Shown here: in pieces, positions 17,009 to 26,060 of the stretch
Layout of the letters: the number at the start of each line of letters is the position of its first letter
Numbering within the stretch: the first letter of the stretch is position 1
Source of the DNA: JAPPHA01 sp963662815
GTDB lineage: Bacteria > Pseudomonadota > Alphaproteobacteria > Rhodobacterales > Rhodobacteraceae
Direction of reading: 5' to 3'
NCBI GenBank assembly: GCA_963662815.2
Contig: CAXXWA010000032.1
Coordinates: 1-64,000 of the forward strand
Length of the DNA: 64,000 bases
Made by a program: the position numbers and the translations under genes
The notes under the pieces: model-generated
Told to the model about the DNA's origin: nothing
Database searches by the model: none
What the model saw: only the letters and a program-made list of their open reading frames with translations

Positions 17009-18772
17009 TCAATCGTCGGATGCGGCGGGTTTCGCCGTGACGGTCACGATGTCCAGATCGTGGTATTGCTGGTGACGAACGGCAGAGGCAAGGTTTTTCA
17101 GCAAGCGGAGAGAATCGCGCTCTTCGCCCGTGAAATCGGCGCACGAGTCGTCAAGCCGCCCGAGTCTTTCCTGCAGGTTATCGGTCCGCGGCGCCACGAT
17201 GAATTCGAGTAGGATATTGCCGTCGACCCTCGCGGCGGAGAAACTCAGGCGCCGCTTCCGGCCCCGGGGTACGGGCACGACAGCATCGTCGATTCTTTGT
17301 AGAGCGGAAAGCGTCGCTTCTCCGGTGTCGACGAGCCGTTTTGCCGCCGTGCCGTCCAGTCCGTTCCGAGATGCGAATTTGGCAAGAAATTCACGGATCT
17401 CCGGCAATGCCGAGGTGGCTAGATCGCCTTTCATTATGGCAGGCCTGGGTCCGGACGTGTCCAACGCAAGAGAGAGAAGAATCGCCACGAGACCCCCGGA
17501 AGTTATCCCGTTCGCAAAGATGCCGCCGGCGAATTCGGTTACGAGATCAGGGTAGATCGCGCCTGTCTGGAAGCCGGCACCGAGCCAGAAGGAAACCCCG
17601 ACGATCGTGCTCTTGCGAAGATCCACGCCATCCTGCATCGCCATCCGGATTCCGATCGTGAACAGCAGCGCGATCAGGACGAAAAGATAAGCGGCGACGA
17701 CCGGGCCTGGGACCGCGAGCACGATCGCCATCGCCTTGGGCAGAAAGGCAGCGACGAGGAAAATCGCGCCGGTAGCAACCGCAACGGTCCGCGCCGCGAT
17801 TCCGCTGATTTCGACGAGCGGCGCGGCGACGGAGTAGGTCGTGTTCGGTGCAGTTCCCGCGAAGCCGCAAAGCAGGTTGCCGATCCCGTCGACCATGAGC
17901 GTGCCCTGCGTCGCCCGGAAATCGACCGGCCGTGGATTGCGCCACGACACCCGCTGAAGCGCGGCGGAACTGCCGATAGCCCGGACGGAGCCGATGACTG
18001 CCGTAAATAGGAACGCCGGCAGGAGCACCAGGAATTCGGGACCGAAGTTGAGATCAAGACCAGGAATCTGGATCGACGGGAATCCGATCCACGACGCCGC
18101 CGCGACGCGATCGAGATCGTAGAGGCCGTACGGAAGGGACAGCATGGTACCGGCGACGATTCCGATCATCGGCGCCCAGAGCCGCAAGCCTGAAGCTCCC
18201 TTGAGCGTCACGCCCAGTACGACTGCAAGCGACGCAAGGGCCACCAACGGCGCCGCGTGGGCAGGCGTGCCGACCGGAACGTCCTCGAGCATGTCGAAGA
18301 CGATCGGCATGACGGTAACCGGCACCAGCATGATCACGGTGCCGGAAACAACCGGCGTCAGCATCCGCCTGAAAAGCGGCAGCCATGCCGAAATCACGAC
18401 TTGGAAAAGGGCAGCGAAGACCACGAGGGTGGCAAGCATTGCCGGACCGCCTGTCGCGATCGCCACCATGCTGATGCCAATGAACGCTCCCGAACTGCCC
18501 ATCACGAGCATCTGGCCGCCGCCTATTCTGCCGAATCTGACGGCCTGGAGGGCGGTGGTGGTGCCGCTGATCGCGACCGCGGCGAACACGGCCCAGGCGA
18601 GATAGGACTCGGTCGCGCCGCCCGCTCGCATCACCGCGGTCGGAACCAGGATCGGAACCGCCAGTGTGAGAGCGGCAAGCTGCAACCCCAGCCCGACGGT
18701 GAGTGCGGCAGGAGCGGCTTCATCCGCCTGGCACCGCAGCCCCGGCGGGCGAGTACCGGCGGTCCCGCTCAT
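17009..18772 (-). CDS. NCS2-family xanthine/uracil permease with long C-terminal domain
   Basis: A 587-residue protein. Residues about 20-440 form an NCS2 nucleobase transporter with some 14 hydrophobic segments, including the loop GSVRAIGSSAALQRVSW and the family-type stretch GTAPNTTYSVAAPLVEISGIAARTV that contains transport-site residues in this family. NCS2 carriers of this type are usually 420-480 residues long. The extra 140 or so residues are soluble (EIREFLAKFASRNG, then RLVDTGEATLSALQ, and LLKNLASAVRHQQYHDLDIV). Their pattern resembles the HATPase/RsbW-type regulatory fold, but this is a weak impression. The upstream fragment overlaps its start as ATGA. Confidence 0.86.
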   Translation of the reverse strand: MSGTAGTRPPGLRCQADEAAPAALTVGLGLQLAALTLAVPILVPTAVMRAGGATESYLAWAVFAAVAISGTTTALQAVRFGRIGGGQMLVMGSSGAFIGISMVAIATGGPAMLATLVVFAALFQVVISAWLPLFRRMLTPVVSGTVIMLVPVTVMPIVFDMLEDVPVGTPAHAAPLVALASLAVVLGVTLKGASGLRLWAPMIGIVAGTMLSLPYGLYDLDRVAAASWIGFPSIQIPGLDLNFGPEFLVLLPAFLFTAVIGSVRAIGSSAALQRVSWRNPRPVDFRATQGTLMVDGIGNLLCGFAGTAPNTTYSVAAPLVEISGIAARTVAVATGAIFLVAAFLPKAMAIVLAVPGPVVAAYLFVLIALLFTIGIRMAMQDGVDLRKSTIVGVSFWLGAGFQTGAIYPDLVTEFAGGIFANGITSGGLVAILLSLALDTSGPRPAIMKGDLATSALPEIREFLAKFASRNGLDGTAAKRLVDTGEATLSALQRIDDAVVPVPRGRKRRLSFSAARVDGNILLEFIVAPRTDNLQERLGRLDDSCADFTGEERDSLRLLKNLASAVRHQQYHDLDIVTVTAKPAASDD

Positions 18773-18996
18773 GATTCGAACGCTTCACGAGCAACGGCCG
18801 GCCTTCGATGTCGGGGCTGGTCTTTCGCCGGAGTCTCGATGTCCCTTGCAGTCAACGTAAGTTCCTTCAGCTTGAAGATTCCCTCTGCAACCTCCGCAAG
18901 TCGCGTCGTCAGCGCCATCGCATGCCGGAAGGAAAACGGGTCGTTGAAGTAGCTCAATTGCACTGGCAAGGTGCGATTACAAGCTGTTGATGGCAA
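18769..18996 (-). pseudogene. C-terminal remnant of an unidentified gene upstream of the permease
   Basis: A minus-strand frame of up to 75 residues ends in a stop that overlaps the permease start (ATGA), which is how two genes of one operon usually join. Its sequence is protein-like (NDPFSFRHAMALTTRLAEVAEG), with a charged end, but no start codon with a ribosome site is visible and similarity seems to fade upstream of about 18960. I read it as the surviving 3' end of a decayed gene; the alternative is a very small intact gene from the ATG at 18918. The family is not recognised. Confidence 0.35.
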
Positions 18997-19586
18997 GACG
19001 GCCTTTCCGAAAAGGCAGACTGTTCTCGCATTGGTCCCGCAACTGGCGTCTGGCGTTCCACATTCTCCCGGAGGCGCGGCACCAGCTCACGCACGACAGG
19101 TACAGTCGGTACAGGATGGAACCGGTCCCGATGAAAGCCTTCGCCGAGATCCTGCGCTTCATGGGGCCGAGCGTGAAGTTCCCGGATGGATCGGTGTCGG
19201 GACCGACTTGGGACGGTGCAGGCACGAAAGGAAGAAAGAGCGAACGAAGCCCGGGAAGGAGGTCTTGCTGTAGCCGTTCCGCAAGGACGGAAAACTGATT
19301 CCCGGCCACTGGCACCTGTCGTCAGCCCTGCGACCAGACGGCCGCCTGTGGTAACCGGAGCCCGGTTGCGGAATGAGGCAACGCCATCGCGACGGAAAAC
19401 GGGCCAGGCGCAATTTCCGAGGAGACTGGACGCGAGGTCTGACGGCGGTTCGTGAAAGCGCTCGTGGCGTTGCTGCGTGGGGTCAGGAAAGACGGACGCC
19501 GAACGATGCCAGGACAGGATGTCACGCGATCGCCGGACGCCAACAGGCGATTCCTTCGCCCCGGGGCTTGCCCGGTTCTTGGCCAC
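18997..19586. other. Gene-debris region, nothing recognised
   Basis: About 0.6 kb with overlapping open frames on both strands and no recognisable protein similarity. It precedes the ketosynthase relic and may contain further, unrecognisable parts of the same gene. Confidence 0.35.
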
Positions 19587-19612
19587 GCCTAGCATGCACG
19601 CCTAGCATGCAC
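19587..19612 (+). repeat. 13-base tandem duplication inside the ketosynthase relic
   Basis: GCCTAGCATGCAC occurs twice in direct tandem at 19587-19599 and 19600-19612. Because 13 is not a multiple of three, it shifts the frame of the relic, so it is one of the inactivating changes. Confidence 0.9.
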
Positions 19613-20160
19613 ACATCGAGGGGCAGGGCAGCTGCATTGACGCGTAGGGCGACGGACATGTCCGGGGCGAGCACTGTGAGATGCTGATTCTCAAGTGCCC
19701 TGCAGATGCGGATGTGGACAGTGACAGGATCTTGGCAACGATTCGAAGCACGATCCTCAAACAGTACGGGGCCAACGCCGGCCTGACGGTTCCAAACGGG
19801 TCGGCGTAGGAGAAGGTGATCGAGGCAGCTCTTGTCCGGGCCGGGATCCCGCGTTCCGAAGTCGACTGCCTCGGGGCGAACCGGCCCCGCGGGCAGTGCT
19901 GGATCGTCGTGAGCCGGCGCATTTGCAAGTCTGCAGTGCGCGAAAAGGCCGGGCAGCAACCGTTGGCGGCTCGCCAGCGTCTGACCCTTGAAGCCCTCAA
20001 GAGCCGAGAAGGTTTGCCGTCGCGTTGAGCGACAAGTCGGAACGGAAGACACTGGCGGGAAGCCTGTACGACAAGTTCGTACTCCGGATCAGCGTCACTG
20101 GTTCCGAATTAGGTGTCGGCCGCGGTTCACCCGCGCCAAGGTGGATGCGTGACTTGAGGA
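19590..20160 (+). pseudogene. Type I polyketide synthase ketosynthase relic
   Basis: The frame around 19640-19860 aligns residue by residue with the middle of a modular polyketide ketosynthase. DGHVRGEHCEMLILK matches the family block DGYVRGEGCGMVVLK. It is followed by DSDRILATIRST (family: DGDRILAVIRGS), NAGLTVPNGSA and KVIEAALVRAGIPRSEVDCL, where the family continues with EAHGTGT. Here the catalytic His region has become GANRPRG. Stop codons interrupt it at 19645-19647 and after NGSA. Weaker similarity to the GSVKTNIGHLEAA and RVTSEA parts continues in other frames to about 20160. No acyltransferase, reductase or carrier domain is visible nearby. This is a dead fragment of a large biosynthetic gene. 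Confidence 0.72.
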
Positions 20161-20741
20161 CATTGGTGCGGCAAGTCGTTCGCGTCGGGGGTGATGCGGA
20201 TTGGCAGAAGACACGCGTCTGGTTCAGGATGCATAAAAACCGATAATCAATATTATGTTAACTAAAACGCATATCCAGCCGGGTGCATTTTCTGTTGGCC
20301 ATAAAAACCGCATCTAAACATATGGTTGCAGTACATTTCTAAATTCAACTCGAATTGACCGGAGCGCGCCAGAGGCGCGCATTGCTTCAGTTGAAGCACT
20401 CGCGCATGGACGCATTCGAGCACTCGCATTATCCGGGAACAGAGCTTGCGCGTGTCAACCGCGCCGCCCGTGCCATCGCGAACCGCGGCCCGCAGACGGA
20501 GAATTCGCCTGCGCATCGTGACTCTGTCCGGCACTCCCGGCTTGCTCGAAAATCTCGCCGGCGTTTTCCAATCCGGTCTCTGCGCGGTGGTCAGTGCCTG
20601 GCAATTGTGTTAGCCAATCCTCGTTTGGTCCAGAGTCATCCCGATGACTGGTGCCGACGTTGAAGGTCGAAATGCGCGGGTGCAGAGACCGTGTCTCGCA
20701 GAGTTGGGGTTCGCTCACCCGCAAGTCAACTGGAGGAATTG
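20161..20741. other. Region upstream of the TRAP operon, AT-rich in part
   Basis: No gene recognised. Bases 20225-20345 are markedly AT-rich and contain CATAAAAACCG twice, near 20231 and 20300, about 69 bases apart on the same strand. This could be part of a promoter or operator for the TRAP genes, but it is not a known motif. Confidence 0.35.
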
Positions 20742-21782
20742 ATGGCAAGTCCCTCAATTTGGAGAACTATTCTAGGAACCGCGCTCGTGCTGGCGGCTAG
20801 CGGCGTTGCAACGGCGCAGGAACACACGTTCAGGCTGCATCATCTGCTGAGCGGCAAGTCGCCGGCGCATACGCAGATGCTCGAACCCTGGGCCCGGGCC
20901 GTCGAGGAAAATGCCGGCGGACAGGTTAAGATCGAGCTGTTTCCGGCCATGACGCTTGGTGGCAGGCCGCCGGAACTCATCCAGCAGGCGCGCGACGGCG
21001 TCGTTGACATCGTCTGGACGGTCAACGGGTATACGCCAGGCCTGTTTCCCAGGACGGAAGTTTTCGAACTGCCGACAGTCTACAAGAACGATCCGGTCGC
21101 GGCGAACCTTGCGCTTTTCGACATGTTCGAGAGCGACCTGAAGGAGGAGTACAAGGGCGTCGAGGTGATGTTCCTCCATGTCCACGCTGGACAGGCCATT
21201 CACATGCGCGACAAGGAAGTCCGTTCGCCGGCCGACCTCGCCGGCACCAAGATGCGAATTCCGACGCGAACCGGCGCATGGATCATCGAGGCGCTTGGCG
21301 CCGCCCCCGTCGCCATGCCGGTGCCGGAACTGCCTCCCGCCCTGCAAAAGGGAGTTGTGGACGGCGCCTTCATACCGTGGGAGATCATTCCGCCGCTGAA
21401 AATCCAGGAACAGACCCAGTTTCAGGTCGAGGGCACCGAAATGGAACGGTTCGGCACGACCACCTTCCAGGTTTCGATGAACAAGGCCCGCTGGGACTCG
21501 CTTCCTTCGGACATTCAGCAGGCGTTCAGGGATGCTTCCGGCCGCGACTGGTGGGCGGAGGTCGGCAGGGTCTGGCGCGCGACGGACAACTTCGGGATCG
21601 ATCTTGCAGTCAAGTCCGGCAACACGCACATCGTGTTGACCGAGGAGGAGACGCAAGCGTTCCGCGACAAGTTGGCGCCGGTCGTCGACCGCTGGACCGA
21701 AGAGGTCTCCGCGAAAGGCATCGATGGCGCCGGCCTTGTCGAGAAGGCGCGCCAACTCATCGCCGAGAATGCGGATTCCTGA
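20742..21782 (+). CDS. TRAP transporter substrate-binding protein (DctP family)
   Basis: A 346-residue periplasmic solute receptor. The start is the ATG at 20742, preceded by GGAGGA, and gives a clean signal peptide (SIWRTILGTALVLAASGVAT, cut near AQE). The frame is open to 20691, but those residues are not signal-like. The body shows the DctP pattern: HHLLSGKSPAHTQMLEPWA, the organic-acid-site stretch GTKMRIPTRTGAWIIEALGA with its conserved Arg, and PELPPALQKGVVDGAF. It binds a carboxylate-type ligand and hands it to the membrane partners encoded next. The neighbouring dehydroquinase suggests a quinate/shikimate-like ligand, but only as inference. Confidence 0.9.
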   Translation: MASPSIWRTILGTALVLAASGVATAQEHTFRLHHLLSGKSPAHTQMLEPWARAVEENAGGQVKIELFPAMTLGGRPPELIQQARDGVVDIVWTVNGYTPGLFPRTEVFELPTVYKNDPVAANLALFDMFESDLKEEYKGVEVMFLHVHAGQAIHMRDKEVRSPADLAGTKMRIPTRTGAWIIEALGAAPVAMPVPELPPALQKGVVDGAFIPWEIIPPLKIQEQTQFQVEGTEMERFGTTTFQVSMNKARWDSLPSDIQQAFRDASGRDWWAEVGRVWRATDNFGIDLAVKSGNTHIVLTEEETQAFRDKLAPVVDRWTEEVSAKGIDGAGLVEKARQLIAENADS

Positions 21783-21785
21783 CAT

Positions 21786-22310
21786 TTGACGCAGAGCACA
21801 CTCGACGGCCGCTCCGGCCTGTTGGCCGGAGCGGCTGAACGCATCATCACTGGTTGGGCGATCCTTGGCGGCATCCTCCTTCTCGTCGTGATCCTGATGA
21901 ACGTCCTCTCGGTGATCGGCGGAGTCTTCTGGGTGCCCTTCCCCGGCGATTTCGAGTTGACACAGATCGGAGTTGCGAACGCCGCCTTTGCTTTTCTCCC
22001 TTTCTGCCAACTGACCGGCAGCAATGTGACCGCAGACATTTTCTCGTCCCGGGCCGGTCTGGGCGTCCTCGCAGCCTTCAGAAGGCTCGCTTCGACCGTG
22101 GCCTTTCTCTTTAGCCTCCTTCTTCTGTGGCGCATGACTTTCGGCATGCTCGACCAGAAGGAATACGGTTACATGACGGCGATCGTGCAATTTCCTGTAT
22201 GGCTGGCCTATGTCCCGATCCTGGTTTCGCTCTTTCTGCTCGCGGTCGCGGCGTTCATGACGCTCGCAGGTTTTCGCCATACAGATGACGGCGCACTCGG
22301 CCATGGTTGA
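21786..22310 (+). CDS. TRAP transporter small membrane subunit (DctQ family)
   Basis: A 174-residue protein with four membrane segments, the small subunit of a TRAP carrier. The first segment is WAILGGILLLVVILMNVLSV and the DctQ-like FELTQIG stretch follows. Translation appears to start at a TTG at 21786, three bases after the receptor stop, since no ATG precedes the first segment. It overlaps the large subunit gene by 26 bases. Together with the DctP receptor and DctM channel it forms a sodium- or proton-driven importer. Confidence 0.85.
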   Translation: MTQSTLDGRSGLLAGAAERIITGWAILGGILLLVVILMNVLSVIGGVFWVPFPGDFELTQIGVANAAFAFLPFCQLTGSNVTADIFSSRAGLGVLAAFRRLASTVAFLFSLLLLWRMTFGMLDQKEYGYMTAIVQFPVWLAYVPILVSLFLLAVAAFMTLAGFRHTDDGALGHG

Positions 22311-23661
22311 TTCAATCTTTCTCGGCATCGGATCGCTCGCGGTCCTGGTCCTGCTTATCGCGATCAGGATGCCGATCGCCTACGCCATGATTCTCGTCGG
22401 CGGCATTGGGATTGCCCTGGTGAACGGGGTGGCCCCGGTCTTCAACCAACTGAAGACGCTCGCCTACGGACAGTTCTCCATTTATGACCTGTCGGTCGTG
22501 CCCATGTTCATCCTTATGGGCGCCCTTGCCGCGAAAGCGGGACTGAGTGCGGCTCTGTTTCGAGCTGCAAACGCCTGGCTTGGCTGGCTGCGCGGCGGCA
22601 CTGCGATGGCGGCAATCGCCGCTTGCGCGGGTTTTGGGGCGGTTTGCGGCTCATCGCTGGCGACCGCGTCGACAATGGGCCGTGTGGCGCTGCCTGAACT
22701 CAGGCGCTTCAGGTACTCCGGCGCGCTCGCGACCGGTTCGCTTGCAGCAGGCGGCGTCCTGGGAATACTCATTCCGCCATCAGTCGTTCTGATCATCTAT
22801 GCGATCATCGTCGAGGCCAACATCGTCACCATGTTCGCCGCGGCGCTACTGCCCGGAATCCTCGCTGTCATCCTGTTTCTGCTGACAATCGCTGTCATCG
22901 TCGTCGTCCGTCCGGACGCGGGCCCGCGGCACGAGGGCGTCGACCTCCGGGAGTTCCGCGATGCCACCACCGGCGTCATCCCGGTTCTCGCGATCTTCGG
23001 GGTGGTCTTGGGCGGAATTTACGGAGGGTTCTACAATCCCACGCCCGCAGCCGCCGTGGGAACCGCGCTCGTCTGGCTGTATGGCGCGATTGCCGGCAAG
23101 CTCAATCTCGGTGCTCTGATCGAGGCGCTGAAGGAAACTGCCCGGACGACCGGCATGATCTACCTGATCCTTCTGGGTGCGGAGCTAATGAAGATCTACA
23201 TGAGCCGGATCGGACTGCCGCAGGCAACGGCGGAGTGGATCATCGAGACGGGCATGGCTCCGATGGCGGTCATGGTCCTGCTTTTGCTGGCACTGATCTT
23301 TCTCGGTTGCCTGATGGACAGTCTGTCCATGATCCTGCTCGTGATCCCCTTCTTCTGGCCGGTTCTCGTGGACCTGAACGGCGGCCTCTACATGACCGCC
23401 GAGGGGTCCGGATTCGGAATGAGCACGGAGGACCTGAAGATCTGGTTCGGAATTCTCGCCTTGATTGTCGTCGAACTCGGGCTGATCACGCCGCCCGTCG
23501 GCATGAACGTCTTCGTCATTTCGGCGATGGCGAAGGACGTTCCCATGATCGAGACCTTCAAGGGCGTTGTGCCATTCTTTGGCGCAGAGGTTGCACGCGT
23601 GGTGCTTCTCGCCGCATTCCCTGCCCTGTCGCTCTGGCTCCCTCGGATCCTGGAGGTCTGA
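22285..23661 (+). CDS. TRAP transporter large membrane subunit (DctM family)
   Basis: A 458-residue, roughly 12-segment membrane protein of the IT superfamily, which forms the transport path of the TRAP system. Recognisable blocks are PMFILMGALAAKAGLS, the GSSLATASTMGRVALPELRRF loop region, GGVLGILIPPSVVLIIYAI and the C-terminal GLITPPVGMNVFVISAMAKDV. The start may be the ATG at 22285 or at 22303. It overlaps the DctQ gene and ends the transporter operon; a cupin gene follows on the opposite strand. Confidence 0.92.
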   Translation: MTAHSAMVDSIFLGIGSLAVLVLLIAIRMPIAYAMILVGGIGIALVNGVAPVFNQLKTLAYGQFSIYDLSVVPMFILMGALAAKAGLSAALFRAANAWLGWLRGGTAMAAIAACAGFGAVCGSSLATASTMGRVALPELRRFRYSGALATGSLAAGGVLGILIPPSVVLIIYAIIVEANIVTMFAAALLPGILAVILFLLTIAVIVVVRPDAGPRHEGVDLREFRDATTGVIPVLAIFGVVLGGIYGGFYNPTPAAAVGTALVWLYGAIAGKLNLGALIEALKETARTTGMIYLILLGAELMKIYMSRIGLPQATAEWIIETGMAPMAVMVLLLLALIFLGCLMDSLSMILLVIPFFWPVLVDLNGGLYMTAEGSGFGMSTEDLKIWFGILALIVVELGLITPPVGMNVFVISAMAKDVPMIETFKGVVPFFGAEVARVVLLAAFPALSLWLPRILEV

Positions 23662-23709
23662 CGCGAGCCTAGTCCGCCGAAACGGGAACAGAGGAACGAC
23701 CGGCCACCT

Positions 23710-24213
23710 TCAGACATCTTCGCCGTCGAAGTATCCTACCTGGCTGGACATTCTTCCGACGAACTTAAGGTGCGCGTTCATGAAGTCGGCACCGGGAAAG
23801 ATGGCGACTGCCGCAAACTTTTCGCTGTCCGGATATTCGACGACGTCTGGATCGTGACTCGACGAGATTCCCAGATATCGCAAGGTCGTGTCGCCGGTAT
23901 TGATCAACTGGTGCGCGGTTTCGGGCCCGCCCCTCGGCGCGCCGCAGACGTCTCCCGCGCGGACTTCATACTCGGCGTTTCCGAAGCGATAGGTCCCCTG
24001 CCCCTCGAGGATGACGAACATTTCGTCGTTTCCCAGATGGTTGTGGAACGGAAAGGCTCGTTTCCCCGGTTCAACAGTCAGGTACATGCAGCCGATTTTG
24101 CCGAGACCGATCCTGTTCGAAACCGGAGCAACGGTTGCTCCGAACCTGTCAGAGCCTTCAGGGCCATTGGGGAATCCGGCAGAGTCCGACAAGCTGACGA
24201 TTGGGCGAGTCAT
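23710..24213 (-). CDS. Cupin-domain protein
   Basis: A 167-residue single-cupin protein. Motif 1 is seen as HNHLGNDEMFVILEGQGTYRF, with His-x-His and a downstream Glu that would bind a metal, and motif 2 as AGDVCGAPRGGPETAHQLIN. The start is the ATG at 24213, preceded by AAGGAG; an open extension to 24297 lacks similarity. Cupins of this kind include sugar-acid isomerases, dioxygenases and sensors, so the reaction is not fixed. It lies convergent to the TRAP operon and divergent from aroQ, so it may act on the same substrate family. Confidence 0.85.
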   Translation of the reverse strand: MTRPIVSLSDSAGFPNGPEGSDRFGATVAPVSNRIGLGKIGCMYLTVEPGKRAFPFHNHLGNDEMFVILEGQGTYRFGNAEYEVRAGDVCGAPRGGPETAHQLINTGDTTLRYLGISSSHDPDVVEYPDSEKFAAVAIFPGADFMNAHLKFVGRMSSQVGYFDGEDV

Positions 24214-24395
24214 TTCATGCTCCTTCTCGCTTTCCGGGGGTTCACGGAGGCCCGCCGTTGTTAAACTTCCGCGCACCGGCGCGACCGACAGCTTCATATC
24301 CGTGGCCTCGCCGATATTCTCGTTGCGTTGCGATCCTCAGAAGATATCACTGGAATTCGAACCGGTACACGGAAGATGACTGGCAGCGAACGAAA

Positions 24396-24866
24396 ATGAA
24401 CTCGATATTGGTCTTGAACGGCCCCAACCTCAACCTTCTCGGAACCCGGGAACCCGGCCTTTACGGGACGTTGACGCTTGGAGAAATCGAATCCATGAGC
24501 ATCTCCCGCGGGCGTGAACTCGGCCTCCATGTCGAGTGTCGGCAATCCAACCATGAAGGCCAGCTGATCGACTGGATCCACGACGCGAGTGGCAGGTTTG
24601 ACGCTATAGTGCTCAATGCGGGCGGCTACACCCATACGTCGGTTGCGCTAATGGACGCGATCAGCGCCGTTGGCCTGCCTACAGTTGAACTGCATCTTAC
24701 CGACATCTTTGCCCGCGAAGAATTCAGGCGGACATCCTACATTGGCAGGGTCGCCTGCAATACAATTTGCGGACATGGCGCAAAGGGATACGTGATGGCG
24801 ATCGACGCGCTTGCCCGGCGTTACGGCACCGGCCAACAGCCTGAGACGAAACACGAAGGAACCTGA
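24396..24866 (+). CDS. aroQ: Type II 3-dehydroquinate dehydratase
   Basis: A 156-residue dodecameric-type dehydroquinase that interconverts 3-dehydroquinate and 3-dehydroshikimate. The N-terminal LVLNGPNLNLLGTREPGLYG carries the catalytic Arg and Tyr, followed by QSNHEGQLIDWIHDA, NAGGYTHTSVAL and VELHLTDIFAREEFR with the catalytic His. The family norm in the third block is 'NPGAYTHTS'; here it is NAGGYTHTS. I chose the ATG at 24396 because it gives the standard N-terminus. The same enzyme type serves aromatic amino acid synthesis or quinate breakdown. The nearby TRAP importer favours a catabolic role (inference). Confidence 0.92.
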   Translation: MNSILVLNGPNLNLLGTREPGLYGTLTLGEIESMSISRGRELGLHVECRQSNHEGQLIDWIHDASGRFDAIVLNAGGYTHTSVALMDAISAVGLPTVELHLTDIFAREEFRRTSYIGRVACNTICGHGAKGYVMAIDALARRYGTGQQPETKHEGT

Positions 24867-25216
24867 ACCGATCCGCAGCGACGGGATGCCGAACAGCGTC
24901 GGCAAGCGGCGCGAGTCCATCGGCCCGCACCTATCCATCCCCCGTACATCGAAGCGAAGCCATGGGTGCAGGCGCGTTCTTGGTAGTACGCTGGTTTTCC
25001 GCTTGTCTGCGAGTGATGCCAAGAGAAGCAGCCTCGCGGGACGCGACGAAGCGGGATTGTGGACAAGGTACGAAATCGCGATGGCGACGCGGGGTGTCCT
25101 GTCGGAAACATCGCAACGACGATTAGTAGTGCCATTGATGATGTTGATCAGCCAGGAGAGCAGTTGATCAGGGGATGCAGTTGGTCATCTTCGCCGTCGC
25201 ATTCGCATGTTCAACC
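24867..25216. other. Intergenic stretch, no gene recognised
   Basis: About 350 bases between aroQ and the recombinase relic with no supported gene, RNA or strong terminator. Confidence 0.4.
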
Positions 25217-25803
25217 ATGTTCGGAGCCATTGCCTGCGCCAGGGTGTCCGTCGCCGGCCAGGAGACCGACAGCCAGGCCCGGGAAATCCTTGATGTGGGT
25301 TTCAGCATCGCGCTGCACCGCATCATCGCCGAAACCGTGTCCGGATCTGCAGCGATGGCACGGAGATTGGGCTTTTCACGCCTCCTCGACAGAAAGGAAC
25401 GGCAAGCCCTGTTGGTTGTCACCAAACTTGACAGGCTGGAACGGGACGCCATTGACGTCAGCATGACGGTCGAAAACCGGGAAAGATGGGCATCCGTTTC
25501 CTCTGCTTCGCCCTGGACAGAGTCGACCTGACCGGTTCCGCCGGAAAGATGGCCATGAACGTGATCAACTCGGTCGCGCAGTTCGAGTGGGATTTGCTCA
25601 TTGGACGTACGCAGGCGGGAACGGCCCGCGTCAGGGTCCAGGGGAAGCGGCCGGGAAGACCGGCGTCGCTGACGCCGGACAAGCGACGGAACGCACGTAA
25701 CAGAATCGAAAACGGGGAAAGGATCTCGTCTATCGTAAGTGAGACGAAAACAAGCCGACAGACCATCATGTGCGTGAGAGACCATGGTTTGGATCAGGGC
25801 TGA
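25217..25803 (+). pseudogene. Serine recombinase (resolvase/invertase), frameshifted, copy 1
   Basis: The ATG at 25217 opens the catalytic domain of a Tn3-type resolvase. CARVSVAGQETDSQ carries the nucleophile Ser, then VVTKLDRLERDAIDV. Near 25480 the similarity moves to another frame and continues with FCALDRVDL-like FALDRVDLTGSAGKMAMNVINSV, then AQFEWDLLIGRTQAG and a C-terminal helix-turn-helix (NRIENGERISSIVSETKTSRQTI) to the TGA at 25801-25803. One frameshift therefore separates the two halves, and some catalytic-domain residues also look eroded (AIACARVS for the usual GYARVS). A second, more degraded copy lies 1.1 kb downstream. Confidence 0.78.
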
Positions 25804-26060
25804 TCTTTTGGGACTTCATGTTCCCTTGTTCCGACAAACCGAAAACCGTACTCGGCATCATGAATCAACGTCGGCAAACACATTGATCAACATTCCCCTC
25901 GGCAAGTCCCGCCATTCGCTCATGCCACGGCGAATTCGGGTAGAGAGCCCAAATCTACAAACTCTGGACTGTGCATGAATGTAGGTTTTCCGCGATTGTA
26001 TGCTGGACTTCCAATGGTATCCTGGAATCAAGTCGGAGTGATCAATTTCAGGATGGACCT

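Noticed and set aside
20772..22328. A 518-codon minus-strand frame across the TRAP genes
   Set aside because: Antisense to DctP and DctQ genes with clear family motifs; no similarity in the antisense product.
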